The translations under genes were made by a program, and so were the position numbers. A stretch of DNA of 64,000 nucleotides from Terfezia claveryi (Eukaryota; Ascomycota; Pezizomycetes; Pezizales; Pezizaceae), in assembly GCA_015179025.1 (NCBI GenBank), contig WHUX01000161.1, positions 59,962 to 123,961 of the forward strand. Direction: 5' to 3'. This document shows positions 43,481 to 53,735 of the stretch, one piece after another; within the stretch, counting starts at the first letter, position 1; the number at the start of each line of letters is the position of its first letter. The notes beneath the pieces were generated by a model. The model saw only the letters and a list, made by a program, of their open reading frames with translations. It made no database searches and was not told the DNA's origin.

Positions 43481-44820
43481 ATAGTAGTTCTTCTAAATAG
43501 GACATACTCTCATGCATGATTGATATGCGGCTTTCATACCTGTACCTTGGTCAAGCCACTGTGTGATAAAGTAGTCCTTGTCGTCTTCCCATCCGTCGCT
43601 GATGTGTTTCTCTTCAATGAGCTTGTTGAGGGTGGTTCGATCCTTACGTTGAAGTCATTGATGGTGGGTTTCTTCTCCTTGCATGTAAAAGCATTATGTC
43701 CTGAGAACTTACAGAAATCACAACGCTGTCTGGAGGTCTTGGTATCTTGAATGAAGGAGGGTAAATTTTCGTCAATGGCTACTCACTTTTTAGAATGAGT
43801 GGTGACGGCGGCGGTGTTGATTGGAATCGTATTACTGCTGCTAGTGGTTGTAGCTGTTTGTTGAGGTGCATTCCATGGTTGTTGTGGGGCAACAGGAGTA
43901 TTCATGATCTCCTGTTCCATTTGTCGGTTAGTCATCTGTTCGGTAGGGTTACTGAACTGAATGCTGTGTTAGAGAGTGGGTTGTGTTGGCTTGTTGGCAA
44001 TCTATCTTTTTGCCCATTCTCCGATTTCCTGGATAGCTTCTTCGTGGCTGAGAGCTGGTGGAGGTGGATAAGCTGGCGTTTGTTGTACTGGTGCTAGTTC
44101 CTTTTAAGGCTCATTTGCAGATAAGATATGCGCAATACGAGTCGTAAGGAATTCCTTCTCCTTCTTAAAAACTGAGGCTGTCAGGTCACAGTTCAAACTG
44201 CCATGTCCGTGGTGGTTGCAGATTACACATGTTTCAACGGTGAACATGCGGTTATTCATGGCGTGGGAGCTGCCATGAACTGGACAGTAAAAATCACGAC
44301 AAAAGGACCAGTGCATCCTTTTGTGTAGTTGCCAATTACTATGAGCCAGGTCGATAGCAATTTCTTTCGCTTCTTCAGGAGCGAGGGTATTTTGTTGTGT
44401 GTTTTCAGAAGATGGAGGCCTATATCTTAGTCCAAGAACTGTTAAAGGTTTGTTCTTGTTTATATTGGGTATACGATCATACCCGCTGAAAACTTCTTCT
44501 GGTATAGTGGATAGAGTCTCATCGTCTGAGGACTCTTCTTCCTTCATCATGTCATATTCGCTTTCTTCATTTGGGATGCCTTCGAAATATGGACAGAAGA
44601 TATGGTGTCCAAGTTCTTCGGCTCTTCCACGACATTTGTTGAAGTCGCCGTCAACATGCTTGAAATTGATAGCTCTGCGAGAAACCATATTGTTCTGAGT
44701 AGAGGTTTCTGGTGTGTAGAATGTTCTTAAAGTATTGGTACAGATGTTGTGGTTGTAGGTATAGTTAGGAGGATCAATGCTGTTGGAGATATAATCATCC
44801 TCGGTGGTGGGAGTGTCCAA
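43481..44820 (-). pseudogene. Extra region between RNase H and integrase with two CCHC knuckles
   Basis: In frame with RNase H after one TAA (44821-44823, CAA-like). 238 open codons to 44104, then further coding with stops to about 43600. Features: acidic EEESSDDETLSTIPEE (44545-44500); HWSFCRDFYCPVHGSSHAM (44310-44255); CVICNHHGHGSLNC, a CX2CX4HX4C knuckle (44235-44195); a Gln/Pro/Thr-rich linker (44095-43800); RQRCDFCKFSGHNAFTCKEKK, a second knuckle (43735-43670). Standard Gypsy pol goes straight from RNase H to integrase. Zinc knuckles belong in gag, so a duplicated or captured gag-like segment is the simplest idea. No known family recognised. Confidence 0.65.
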
Positions 44821-46260
44821 TTATTTATACTTTCTTGATAGAGCATCTGCTATCGAATTTTCCTTTCCTGTGGTATGCTGTATATCTGTATCAAATTCCA
44901 TTAGGTAATCTTGCCATCGCCTCAATTTTTGACTTGCAGGCGTTTGAGTATGGAAGGTTACTAACGATTTGTGGTCTGTAAGGATAGTGAACTTGTGACC
45001 TCTTAATTGTGCTTCAAAAAATTTTAATGAGTCAATAATCGCTAATAATTCCTTTTGAAAGGTAGAATAATTGAGTTGTGCTGGATTAAATTTTCTAGAG
45101 TGGAAGCATGATGGTCTGATGTGCGTCAACGGTCCTTGACCTATCCAAGATCCTAGTCCTACATCACTAGCATCACAGACTAAATATTTGGGTGCAGTAG
45201 ATTCATTATTCCAGGGTTTTAAAACATGTGGGGAATTCACGAGTTCCTTGAGTTTTTCAAACGCTGCGTTATGAGTATCTGTCCATTCCCATTTCTTTGT
45301 TTCTCCTTGCAGTTCTGACAGGGTGCTTGTATACGATGCCAAGTCAGGAATAAATCTGCTGAGATAATTAACGATTCTAAGGAATCCTCTAAGATCTTTT
45401 TTCCTTGTAGGAGTTGGAAATGTTAATATAGTAGTCCTCTTTTCGGGTCTACATGTAATCCATCTGATGTTAAAACGTGTCCTAAGATTTCCAATCTTGG
45501 AGTAAAGAACTGGCATTTGCTTTCTTTGAGATAAAATTTCTCGTCCTGTAGACATTGAAGTACTTTCTTCAATAATTCTACATGTTCTTCATACGTTTTG
45601 GAGAATATAATAATATCATCAATATAGATGATTAAATTTTTATAGACCATGTCCTTAAAAATTTCATGCATAACGCGAACCATGGTAGCAGGTGCGTTAC
45701 GATCCCCTTGTTGCATAACTCTACTTCTGAAATATCCCATGTGACATAAAAAAGTAGAGTATTGCTCAGATTCTTTATTGTTCCTAATATTAAAAAATCT
45801 GTCGGCTAAGTCAAGCTTAGTCCAAATGGGATTCTCTGCTACTAGTTCAATTGCTTCATTAATATCTGGCATTGGGGTGTGATCCGGTTCGACGGCTAAA
45901 TTGCAGTCTCAATAGTCATTTACATGTCGGGCTTCTTCCGGTTTATGTCGTTTAGGGATAGTGAATATGACTACAGCATTTGTGTCATTTTCTACTCTAT
46001 ATATGCGACCTGATGCTTCTTCTTCGACTAATTTGTCATGGATTTGTTGTCTAAATCGATGTCCTGAGGGTCGCCATTTTGGTATCCAAGTAGCTCCTGC
46101 TTTTGGTTTGATAGAGTGATTAATTTTTCTTAGTGGCAGTAATTCCCGTAGAATTGTCTTGGGAAATAATAAAGGGAACTCCGTCACAGGGTTGAATTGT
46201 TTCTGTACCATAGAAACAGCTGTCACGAGTTCTCTTTCTGAATCAGTTTCTTCCGTGTCA
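44821..46260 (-). pseudogene. Gypsy reverse transcriptase and RNase H
   Basis: RT: LRELLPLRKINHSIKPKAG, ASGRIYRVENDTNAVVIFTIPKR (46010-45950), stop in VNDY(stop)DCN (CGA to TGA, 45909), PIWTKLDLADRFFNIRN, MGYFRSRVMQQGDRNAPATM, NLIIYIDDIIIFSKT (YxDD intact, 45640-45600). A frameshift near 45440 leads into the connection PTRKKDLRGFLRIVNYLSRF. RNase H: LVCDASDVGLGSWIGQ (45190-45140), FQKELLAIIDSLKFF, FTILTDHKSLVTFH (45000-44950), ENSIADALSRKYK (44865-44825). Catalytic residues are present; three lesions inactivate it. Confidence 0.92.
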
Positions 46261-46945
46261 CTAATATTTTCCCAATTATCTGGTTCACTATAATCTGTGA
46301 CTGATTCACAGCTGACCTATGTATACGCTGATCTTATACCATTCGCCATAGTTCTAGATCCCTTCCATACACTTAGCTGGAATCGTGGAATGTTTTCCGG
46401 CTGGATAGTAACTAGTTCCTGATGGGCAGGAATTATTGCTTGCACTTTGCTGAGAGCAGGTTCTCCTAGTATCATGTCCCATCCAGTCAAATGAGCTACA
46501 TAGAACGTTCGTTCTTCTACATAACCTATCCAATCCAGTTTGATAGTACAAGCTTTGTCTATCGTTTCTTTTGAGCCTTTAATTGCAGTACTTAATGATT
46601 TTTCTCAATACTTCTAGTTGGTATTTTGTATAGGTATACAAATTGAGAATTAATTAAGTCTCCTCCCTTTGTTTGGAGATCAATTAAAGCTAGTGCGGGG
46701 TGTTCATTAGCTCTAACGAATACCTTGCTAAAATCTGATACCTGTCTTGACAAGGGTCGTTCCTTGATTTTATCCTTGTTGTTTTTATCCTTGGTGGCTA
46801 TCGGCATAGCTAAATCTTGTGCGGCTGTATGCATGGGTACCTTATTATTTCGTTTCCTACAGTTCTTGTAGGAGTGTCTAGGGTTCCAACACCATAGACA
46901 TTTCTTATATCTGATTAATTGCATCTTTGTCCTCTGATCCAATTT
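46261..46945 (-). pseudogene. Gypsy zinc knuckle and protease region
   Basis: CLWCWNPRHSYKNC (CX2CX4HX4C) at 46895-46850, basic linker, then PALALIDLQTKGGDLINSQFVYLYKI (46710-46640), the position of the retropepsin. The usual catalytic DTG/DSG is not there; Asp is followed by LQT. After a frameshift near 46592: IKLDWIGYVEERTFYVAHLTGWDMILGEPAL (46545-46455), a normal protease C-terminal half. The DLQT form looks like a real variant since the surrounding frame is kept. Confidence 0.75.
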
Positions 46946-47025
46946 TTTTGTTATAGTGTCCCAATCTGAGTCCTTCCGATTTTCTGTGTTGGGTTTGGTG
47001 TTGGGATTGCTGATAGGATTAAATC

Positions 47026-48604
47026 CTATTTTTTGTCGTTAATTCTGGTCCCTGCATGGACCGTGACTTTGATTTTCATTCCGAGGGTGTTGTCGTCGGA
47101 ATGTATTTGTTGTGGTGGTGGGGCAATATCCTTCTTAGAAGCTTCATATGACTCCACTTGATGTACGAGCTGATCATATGACCATTCTTCTTTAATTAAA
47201 GGAATTAATGTAGCTGACATGTATGGCGGCAGGTGATTAAGAAACTTTCTTCTTTTCACTTCCTGCGATATTGATTGTTTGCAATCCTTGTCAATCAATT
47301 TGATTTGCATTTTAGTAAGCCAGTTGGCGAACTGTTTAATTTCCATGTGACGTCCATCCTTGTATGGTGTGGCTGTCTCCCATCGTTTCCACAAAATGTC
47401 CTTACTAGTAGAGGGTATCAGAAAATCCCTTAGCGCTAGTATGAAACCAAAGAATGTTGCATTCTTTCCTTTTTCTCTTAGGAACTGATTATAAGTAGTG
47501 AGTGTGCTTCCTTCCATTCTGAATCTAACAATTTCCAAAGCTGAAGCGCCTTCCAAATCTATTCTTTTGAGAACAAACCAACGTTGCATTGCTGTGGCCC
47601 AAGAGTCAAAATATTGTGAGTCTTGCCATTTTTTGTCTTCTCCTCTTAATTTTTCTGGCATATCAATCTTTATTCCTTTTATAGTATTCGTTGCTTTATG
47701 GTTACCCATTGTAACCATTCCTGTTGTAGATTCCCATTGCTGGTGTTCAACTGATTTTCCTCATTTGGGTCTTCTTTTAAGAGTTTGACTTGTAACTGAC
47801 GATGCCTTATCAGAGTCCGAGCTATCATCTCTGCTATCATCAGGGTCTCGTCCTCCTCCTTGTGTTTTCTGCTTCTGTTGGTCTAGTCCTGTATCTAGAT
47901 CATCATCGTCTTCTGGTAATTCTATATCTTCTGGTGGTTGGTCTTTGTCGTCTGGTTCTTTAGCTGACCCAGTCCTTCTTTCGGGTGTCTCAGGTGCTCG
48001 ACCTTTGCCTTTCGATTGATCTTTTGGTGTTCTCAGGAATGCTCCTGGAAGTTCTTTACTAGGATTGAAAAAATCCTCCACGGTATGTGCTGATTCTTCT
48101 AGATGAGTGCCGCTCATCATGAATGCCATTATTTCTTCCCAGTTATTTATTACCCAATTCGGTTACCCAATTCAGTACAACAGGTTTCCTTAATTCTTTA
48201 CTTAAAAATGCGTTCATTTCTAAGTCTTCTTCTTTGAATGGGTAAGGTGTTAGCCATAAGTAGTGTTTTGCTACAGCTTCCATTAAGAGTCGAGTATCAT
48301 CAGGATGATACTGTTGGGCATGTCCCATTGAGCGAGTATATTTCAAAATCTCCTCAATTGTTGGAAGATGTCTGTCCCAAAATTCTTCTGGTGCAAGAGG
48401 AAAAGCCATACTAAAATATAGTTTGGTTCCTACTCTACCTGGTTCTCCTAATTCTATATCCATAGGTAGATTTATTTCCCCTTCTGTATTAGGAACTATA
48501 AATCTGGTCTTTCTGGGAGTTTCTTCTACTAATTTCTTAATATCTTTGGGTAACATAGTTAACCGTCTCGACCTCTTAGTCTTTTTACTAAGTTCAGATG
48601 CCAT
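47026..48604 (-). pseudogene. Gypsy gag
   Basis: ATG at 48604. N-terminal basic segment KKTKRSRRLTMLPKDIKK, matrix-like part to 48176, acidic/Pro-rich linker (DDKDQPPEDIELPEDDDDLD, 47965-47890), then the capsid (WATAMQRWFVLKRID, TTYNQFLREKGKNATFFGFILALRDFLIP, MEIKQFANWLTKMQIKLID, 47615-47280), typical of Retrotrans_gag. Two lesions only: a 13-bp direct duplication (48150-48162 and 48163-48175), which shifts the frame, and a TGA at 47761-47763 (CGA or TGG before). Without the 13 bp the frame reads on from WV into NNWEEIMAFMMSG. Confidence 0.88.
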
Positions 48605-48605
48605 T

Positions 48606-49277
48606 ATGTCTGATTTCGTTATCTGTCCGCAACCAAATGCAGCTGGTTATACGATACGATCGTCGAGTTACTTTTCTTCTTTGGCACCTTTCTGTGCTGA
48701 TGGTGTGGTGGCTGATGATCCTTATGATCTCCATTCGACTGACAGTTCTGTTGGCTCGGTGGCTCACGAGGCTGGTGAGGCTGGATGTCAGGATCCTGAT
48801 GTTTCTTATGGTCCTAGTTTTTCTTCATCTACTGGTCTAGAATCTAGTTCTAGTTCTTCCGGCAAGAGTGTCACGTTTTCTGATTGGTGTGTTGAGGTAA
48901 ATGTTGGGGGCGCAGAGGTATTGGTAGAGATGTCTGAGCCTAAGGAAGGTTCTGATGGAGGTAATTCTTTTCTGGAGGAAATGGCTGCAGTAGAGGCAGC
49001 AAGATTTGAGCCTTGGGATTGTGACGCTTGGTTGTTTAGACCAATTATTCCTGGGACCTGGGGGGCCGGTTTTTCAATGGTGTACTGGATTTACAGGTAC
49101 AGATGTAATGGCGGTTGCCAGGAGTGCAAGATGAGTTATCGATCTTATTGGGAAAAGTGTTGTGAACGAGGGTGGGATTGTTTAATGTGGGATACCACTG
49201 CCGTTAGAGCTCTGCTTAGCTTGCTTCTAAGTCTTTTGTTATGTACTGCAGTTGAGAGTCTGATGTCTCATTGTTAG
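48606..49277 (+). CDS. Antisense ORF of the Gypsy element, 223 codons, Cys-rich with C-terminal membrane segment
   Basis: Uninterrupted plus-strand ORF whose ATG (48606) is one base from the gag ATG on the other strand (48602-48604). N-terminal: PQPNAAGYTIRSSSYFSS, an Asp/Ser-rich part, a run SSSTGLESSSSSSGKS (48825-48870), acidic/hydrophobic middle, aromatic patch WDCDAWLFRPIIPGTW and MVYWIYRYRC, then seven cysteines in about 35 residues (CNGGCQEC...CCERGWDC). Last comes ALLSLLLSLLLCTAVESL, a possible membrane segment. AATAAA at 49363-49368 could end its transcript. No family recognised. All sense genes of the element have lesions, this ORF none. Alternative: a chance ORF or a captured host fragment. 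Confidence 0.5.
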   Translation: MSDFVICPQPNAAGYTIRSSSYFSSLAPFCADGVVADDPYDLHSTDSSVGSVAHEAGEAGCQDPDVSYGPSFSSSTGLESSSSSSGKSVTFSDWCVEVNVGGAEVLVEMSEPKEGSDGGNSFLEEMAAVEAARFEPWDCDAWLFRPIIPGTWGAGFSMVYWIYRYRCNGGCQECKMSYRSYWEKCCERGWDCLMWDTTAVRALLSLLLSLLLCTAVESLMSHC

Positions 49278-49433
49278 ATGATTTGTTGGCTAGCTAGTTA
49301 AATAACGATATCGATTTTATATAGGCACTTGGGTGTCGAATTTTATACACTTGCATGAGTGTAATAAAGGTATCCGAAGGTTGATCAGGCCTTGGATTTA
49401 AGAGTAAAGATTGGGTAAGTGAGTTAAAAAAAA
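49278..49433. other. Gypsy leader between 5' LTR and antisense ORF
   Basis: Adjacent to the LTR on the minus strand is a T-run then TAACTCACTTACCCAATC; no clear 18-bp tRNA match recognised as primer site. On the plus strand AATAAA at 49363. Confidence 0.5.
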
Positions 49434-50114
49434 TGTAATGAATGGTACTAGACAGTATTCATTCGGTACCGTTTATACAATCTATATCTGTGGGCACAGA
49501 CGTTTGTGTATTTCGGTTCTGCTAAGGTAAGACCTCAGAAGGGTAGGGAGATTACTATGTGGGACGTTCCCGAAGGGAACAGTAATTAACTGGTGTAAAC
49601 TATCTTATATGATTTATACTATCTAAGCTATATGATCATGATCTGATCGGAATATAGTCTTGCTTGCTCTGAGTGCTTGCTTGGTTGCTTCTTGTCTTCT
49701 GTAGATTCCAGAGGGAATCCAGCGGCCTATTTATACTCCTCTGAGATCTGATGACTAAGAAAATAAATACAATAAAGGGTGGCACACCAGAAGGTGGTGC
49801 GCTGTACAAAAGGGGTCATGTGGCCATAGTAATGAGTCACATGCCTAGAACAATGGTCATGTGGCTATAGTAATGAGTCACACGCCTTTAAAACAGAGGT
49901 CACGCGGCCATAATGAGGGTGTGCTCATATGGCAAGTTCCATGGAAGTTCCCATGGTAAATTCCACGTGCTATGGATGCTTATAAAGCAATAGGAGGTGG
50001 TAGAAGGCTAGTCCTTCAACCGAGATGCTTAGTTACATAACATAGTAGTAATTATAGGAAATACAAAAGTATATAATCAATTATATAAGCAATGAAACAA
50101 TGTTCTCCATTACA
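49434..50114 (-). repeat. Gypsy 5' LTR
   Basis: 681 bp, partner of 41143-41823. Differences are mostly A/G and C/T changes. Followed on the outside by AGTAATGAGT and the LINE-C A-run. Confidence 0.93.
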
Positions 50115-50119
50115 AGTAA

Positions 50120-50145
50120 TGAGTAAAAAAAAAAAAAAAAAAAAA
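50120..50145 (+). repeat. LINE-C terminal bases and A-run
   Basis: TGAGT and 21 A, the end of the LINE-C element that begins at 39399; displaced here by the Gypsy insertion. Confidence 0.85.
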
Positions 50146-50660
50146 TCCATGAACAAAGTTAAAGAAAGACAGGACTTCCAGGAGGCGAGGGTCGACAAAA
50201 TTGCCAACGTGCAGGAAATTCAACAGGCGAGGGTCGACAAAATTGCCAAAGTGTAGGAAATTCAACAGGCGAGGGTTGACGAAATTGCCAAAGTGCAGGA
50301 AATTCAACAGGCGAGGGTCAACGAAATTGCCAAAGTGCAGGATACTCAACAGGTAGAGATACAAGATATTCAGAAGGAGCAGGGACTTCAGAGGTCGGGT
50401 GTGACGGCAATGATAAGTGTAATCGCCGAACATACTGCAGGTCTGGAGGCCCTACAAACCAGTAACTCTACCCTCCAGGCATCTATCATCGACCAGCAAT
50501 ACGGTGATCTTCTCCGTTCATGGAATTTCAATGATTCACTCACTGTCCGACTTAGAATCTGACCGGAGGCTGTTGGAACGCACATCTGGAGCACCCTCTA
50601 TTCAGCAAAAGGATCGCCGCCGCCGGTAACCACCAACACCATCAACCAAAACACCGATAT
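50146..50660 (+). pseudogene. Coiled-coil gene, part 2, with 42-bp repeats
   Basis: Continues part 1 (SMNKVKERQDFQEARV). Four and a half 42-bp units encode the 14-residue repeat EIQQARVDKIAKVQ (50172-50360), two heptads each, so a long parallel coil is likely. Then VEIQDIQKEQGLQRSGVTAMISVIAEHTAGLEALQTSNSTLQASIIDQQYG. One stop at 50253 (CAG to TAG) and one at 50561. Interrupted at GATAT (50656-50660) by Copia-3; the frame NTDITEATIFQLNARV resumes at 57264. Confidence 0.55.
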
Positions 50661-51189
50661 TTTAAGAGATAAAGGAGGGAGGTATAGGCAGCAGTGAGAT
50701 CAAAAAGTCCACTGAAGGATAATACGAATGAGCGAAGTGAGATTGTCACGTAGAGAAGAGTATAGAGATATATTGCAGCGAAGAGATGCGTTGTGATGTG
50801 ATTGTTCTCATCAATCCAACAGGAAACGAACAAGATATATATACATGAATGAACGTACATAAGAAAGTGAAGAAGAAGAAGGACATATGAGTAGCACGCA
50901 ATGCCTGTGAAGGCCGAAGCACTTAATGCCTGTGAAGGCCGATGCTTGCCATATGATCTGCAGGCCAGAGCACGCAATGCCTGTGAAGGCCGAAGCACGC
51001 AATGCCTGAGAAGGCCGTTGCTTGCCATAAAGATCTGCAGGCCAGAGCACGCAATGCCTGTGAAGGCCGAAGCACGCAATGCCTGAGAAGGCCGTTGCTT
51101 GCCATAAGATCTGCAGGCCGAAGGTCGCTGCGTGTGGAATAGCAAGGCATGGGCGGAATGAATGAATGTACGGCATTCAATCACTAACA
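50661..51189 (-). repeat. Copia-3 3' LTR
   Basis: Minus strand begins TGTTAGTGATTG at 51189 and ends CTCTTAAA at 50661 (not the usual CA). Contains about six short tandem repeats of GCAATGCCTGTGAAGGCCGA and related units (50897-51100). Confidence 0.93.
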
Positions 51190-51200
51190 GCCCTCCTCAG
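51190..51200 (-). other. Copia-3 polypurine tract
   Basis: Minus strand CTGAGGAGGGC immediately before the 3' LTR; plus-strand primer position. Confidence 0.75.
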
Positions 51201-53059
51201 CTCATACTTGCTAGACTCAAGCCCCTCCTATCTTCCTAAATGTACGCAATCAAGTCAACCTCATTAAAAAAACCTATAAAAAACCATGGATATGGAAAAA
51301 AAAAGATGTATAGGGAAAAGAGTGTTGAATTTGATTGTTTTTATCCTAGAACGAGATCTCTTAGCATAGAGAGTCGTGGTTGGGGAAATGGTTTAGTGCA
51401 TAAGTCAGCTAAATTATCGTGACTTGGAATGTATAAGACTGTGAGCTTCCCAGACTCAACAAGGTCTCGCACATGGTGATAAGCCACGTCGATGTGTTTG
51501 CTCTTGTCACTGATGCGAGGATTAGAGGTCAGATCAATAGAGCCATCGTTATCAGCACTCAGGGCGGCTGGTGCAGTAATTCTGAGCTCATTCAGAGCAG
51601 ACTGAAGCCACACATGGTGCTTAGCGGTTATTGACAGAGCGATATATTCAGCTTCAACTGTAGAAGTGGCGACACATCGCTGTTTGATAGCCCGCCAGCA
51701 AATGGTGTTAGTTGCTATCTGGAAGATGTAGCCCGTGGTGGATTTTCGGTCGGATCGATCACCTGCATAATCTGCATCTGAGAAGCCAGCTAAATGAATA
51801 GCGTTTGAGGTATATGAAAGCTTGAGGTTACGAGTGCCTTTGAGGTATCGCAAGACTTGCTTGAGTGCCCCCATATGTGCTGTTGTCGGCTTCGAAGAGA
51901 ATTGAGAGAGTGCCGAGACCGTATATGCCAGATCAGGTCGTGTGCCAATCACAAGGTACATTAGAGAGCCTATAATTTGCTGGTATAGAGAGACATCAGC
52001 AAGGTCATTGTCTCCTTCATCAGCCTTTACCAGCTTGTGGTGAGGATTGAGAGGAAGAACGACCGGGTTGCAAGAGTCCATCCCAAATTTCACCAGTAAT
52101 TGGTCTATATATGTGTGTTGCGACAAGGTCACCGAATCTTGACACTGCCATTCTATTTGAATTCCAAGCAGCCAGTTTAGAGGGCCCATATCGCTGAGAT
52201 CGAATTCTCTCTTTAGCGATTCCTTTAGCTCCTGTCTAAGTGGACTGGATCCAAATATAGTAATATCATCAACATAGATTGCGATAATGATATTATGACC
52301 GGTATGTACTAAGACGCAAGGGTCAAAGTTGGTTGCTTTGTAGTCCAGCGGTATGAGGAAGCCAGTCAGCCTAGCATACCACTGCCTTGGACTTTGTTTT
52401 AGTCCATATATAGATCGTTTTAATAGAGCGCATGAGTTCGGTTGATCTTCAAAGAAACCTGGAGGAAGACGCATATAGACTTCTTCATTAAGATAGCCAT
52501 ATAGGAATGCGCCCTTGATATCAAGCTGGTCTGGTTTTGGCTAGTTTGAGCATATTGATAGGGCTATGAGCAAGCGCAGTGAGTCATATCTGACGACTGG
52601 AGCGAAAACCTCATCAAAATCCGTACTGGGTTGCTGAGAATACCCTTGTGCTACGAACCTTGCCTTATACCGGCTAATATTGCCAGCAGCATCTCGCTTT
52701 ATTTTGTATACCCATTTGGAACCGACAATATTGTGGTTAGAGGGTATAGGCACAATATCCCAGACGTTTTGGTCGGCTAAAGCTTGCAGCTCTACTTGCA
52801 TTGCCGCATACCATTTAGGGGCATCGGGCCCTTTAGAAGCTTGTAAGTAAGTTCTGGGTTCATTGGTAATGTTGGCGGCAAGCAAGGCTAGCTCACATGG
52901 GATTGCCTTGGGTAGCTGGGTAGGATCACTTGTTCGAGCTTCAGCATCTGTTGGCAAGTTTTCAGCAACTTCAGCATCGGTTGGCAAGTTTTCAGCAATA
53001 ACAGCAATTTTAGCCTTTTACCGTGGCCTAAGGTCATACCTCAAGCTTGGTAAGCTTGG

Positions 53060-53735
53060 TTGATTGCTTGCTGGTAAGCTCGCTGGTAAGCTTGCTGGTA
53101 AGCTTGCTGGTAAGCTTGCTTGATTGCTCACTGGTAAGCTCGCTGGTAAGCTTGCTTGATTGCTTGCTGGTAAGCTCGCTGGTAAGCTTGCTTGATTGCT
53201 TGCTGGTAAGCTCGCTGGTAAGCTTGCTTGATTGCTCACTGGTAAGCTCGCTGGTAAGCTTGCTTGATTGCTTGCTGGTAAGCTCGCTAGTAAGCTTGCT
53301 TGATTGCTTGCTGGTAAGCTCGCTGGTAAGCTTGCTTGATTGCTCGCTGGTAAGCTCGCTGGTAAGCTTGCTTGATTGCTTGCTGGTAAGCTCACTGGTA
53401 AGCTTGCTTGATTGCTTGCTGGTAAGCTCGCTGGTAAGCTTGCTTGATTGCTTGCTGGTAAGCTCGCTGGTAAGCTTGCTTGATTGCTCACTGGTAAGCT
53501 CGCTGGTAAGCTTGCTTGATTGCTTGCTGGTAAGCTCGCTGGTAAGCTTGCTTGATTGCTTGCTGGTAAGCTCGCTGGTAAGCTTGCTTGATTGCTTGCT
53601 GGTAAGCTCGCTGGTAAGCTTGCTTGATTGCTTGCTGGTAAGCTCGCTGGTAAGCTTGCTTGATTGCTCGCTGGTAAGCTCACTGGTAAGCTTGCTTGAT
53701 TGCTTGCTGGTAAGCTCGCTGGTAAGAATGAGCAA
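53060..53735 (-). repeat. 36-bp in-frame minisatellite in Copia-3 pol, about 18 units
   Basis: Unit encodes LPASLPASNQAS between integrase and RT. Few substitutions between units (LPVS, LLAS). The related Copia-1 and Copia-2 have only short, different PAS/SSS-rich linkers at the same place. Because 36 is a multiple of 3 and stops are absent, several frames on both strands stay open. Confidence 0.95.

Larger units (their letters stand above)
41143..50114 (-). mobile_element. Ty3/Gypsy chromovirus, 8972 bp, with two non-standard regions
   Basis: Two 681-bp LTRs (41143-41823 and 49434-50114) beginning TGTAATG and ending ATTACA, target duplication AGTAA (41138-41142, 50115-50119). By eye the LTRs differ at about 37 sites, mostly transitions, so it is clearly older than Copia-3. 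Minus-strand order: gag, CCHC and protease, RT, RNase H, an extra zinc-knuckle region, integrase, chromodomain. An antisense ORF lies between the 5' LTR and gag. It sits in the last bases of the LINE-C 3' end. Confidence 0.95.

Noticed and set aside
50642..51184. Minus-strand frames up to 180 codons in the Copia-3 LTRs (also 56569-57258)
   Set aside because: They follow the internal LTR repeat and are present in both LTRs; LTR coding is unlikely. The reading changes with frame but stays open because of the repeat.
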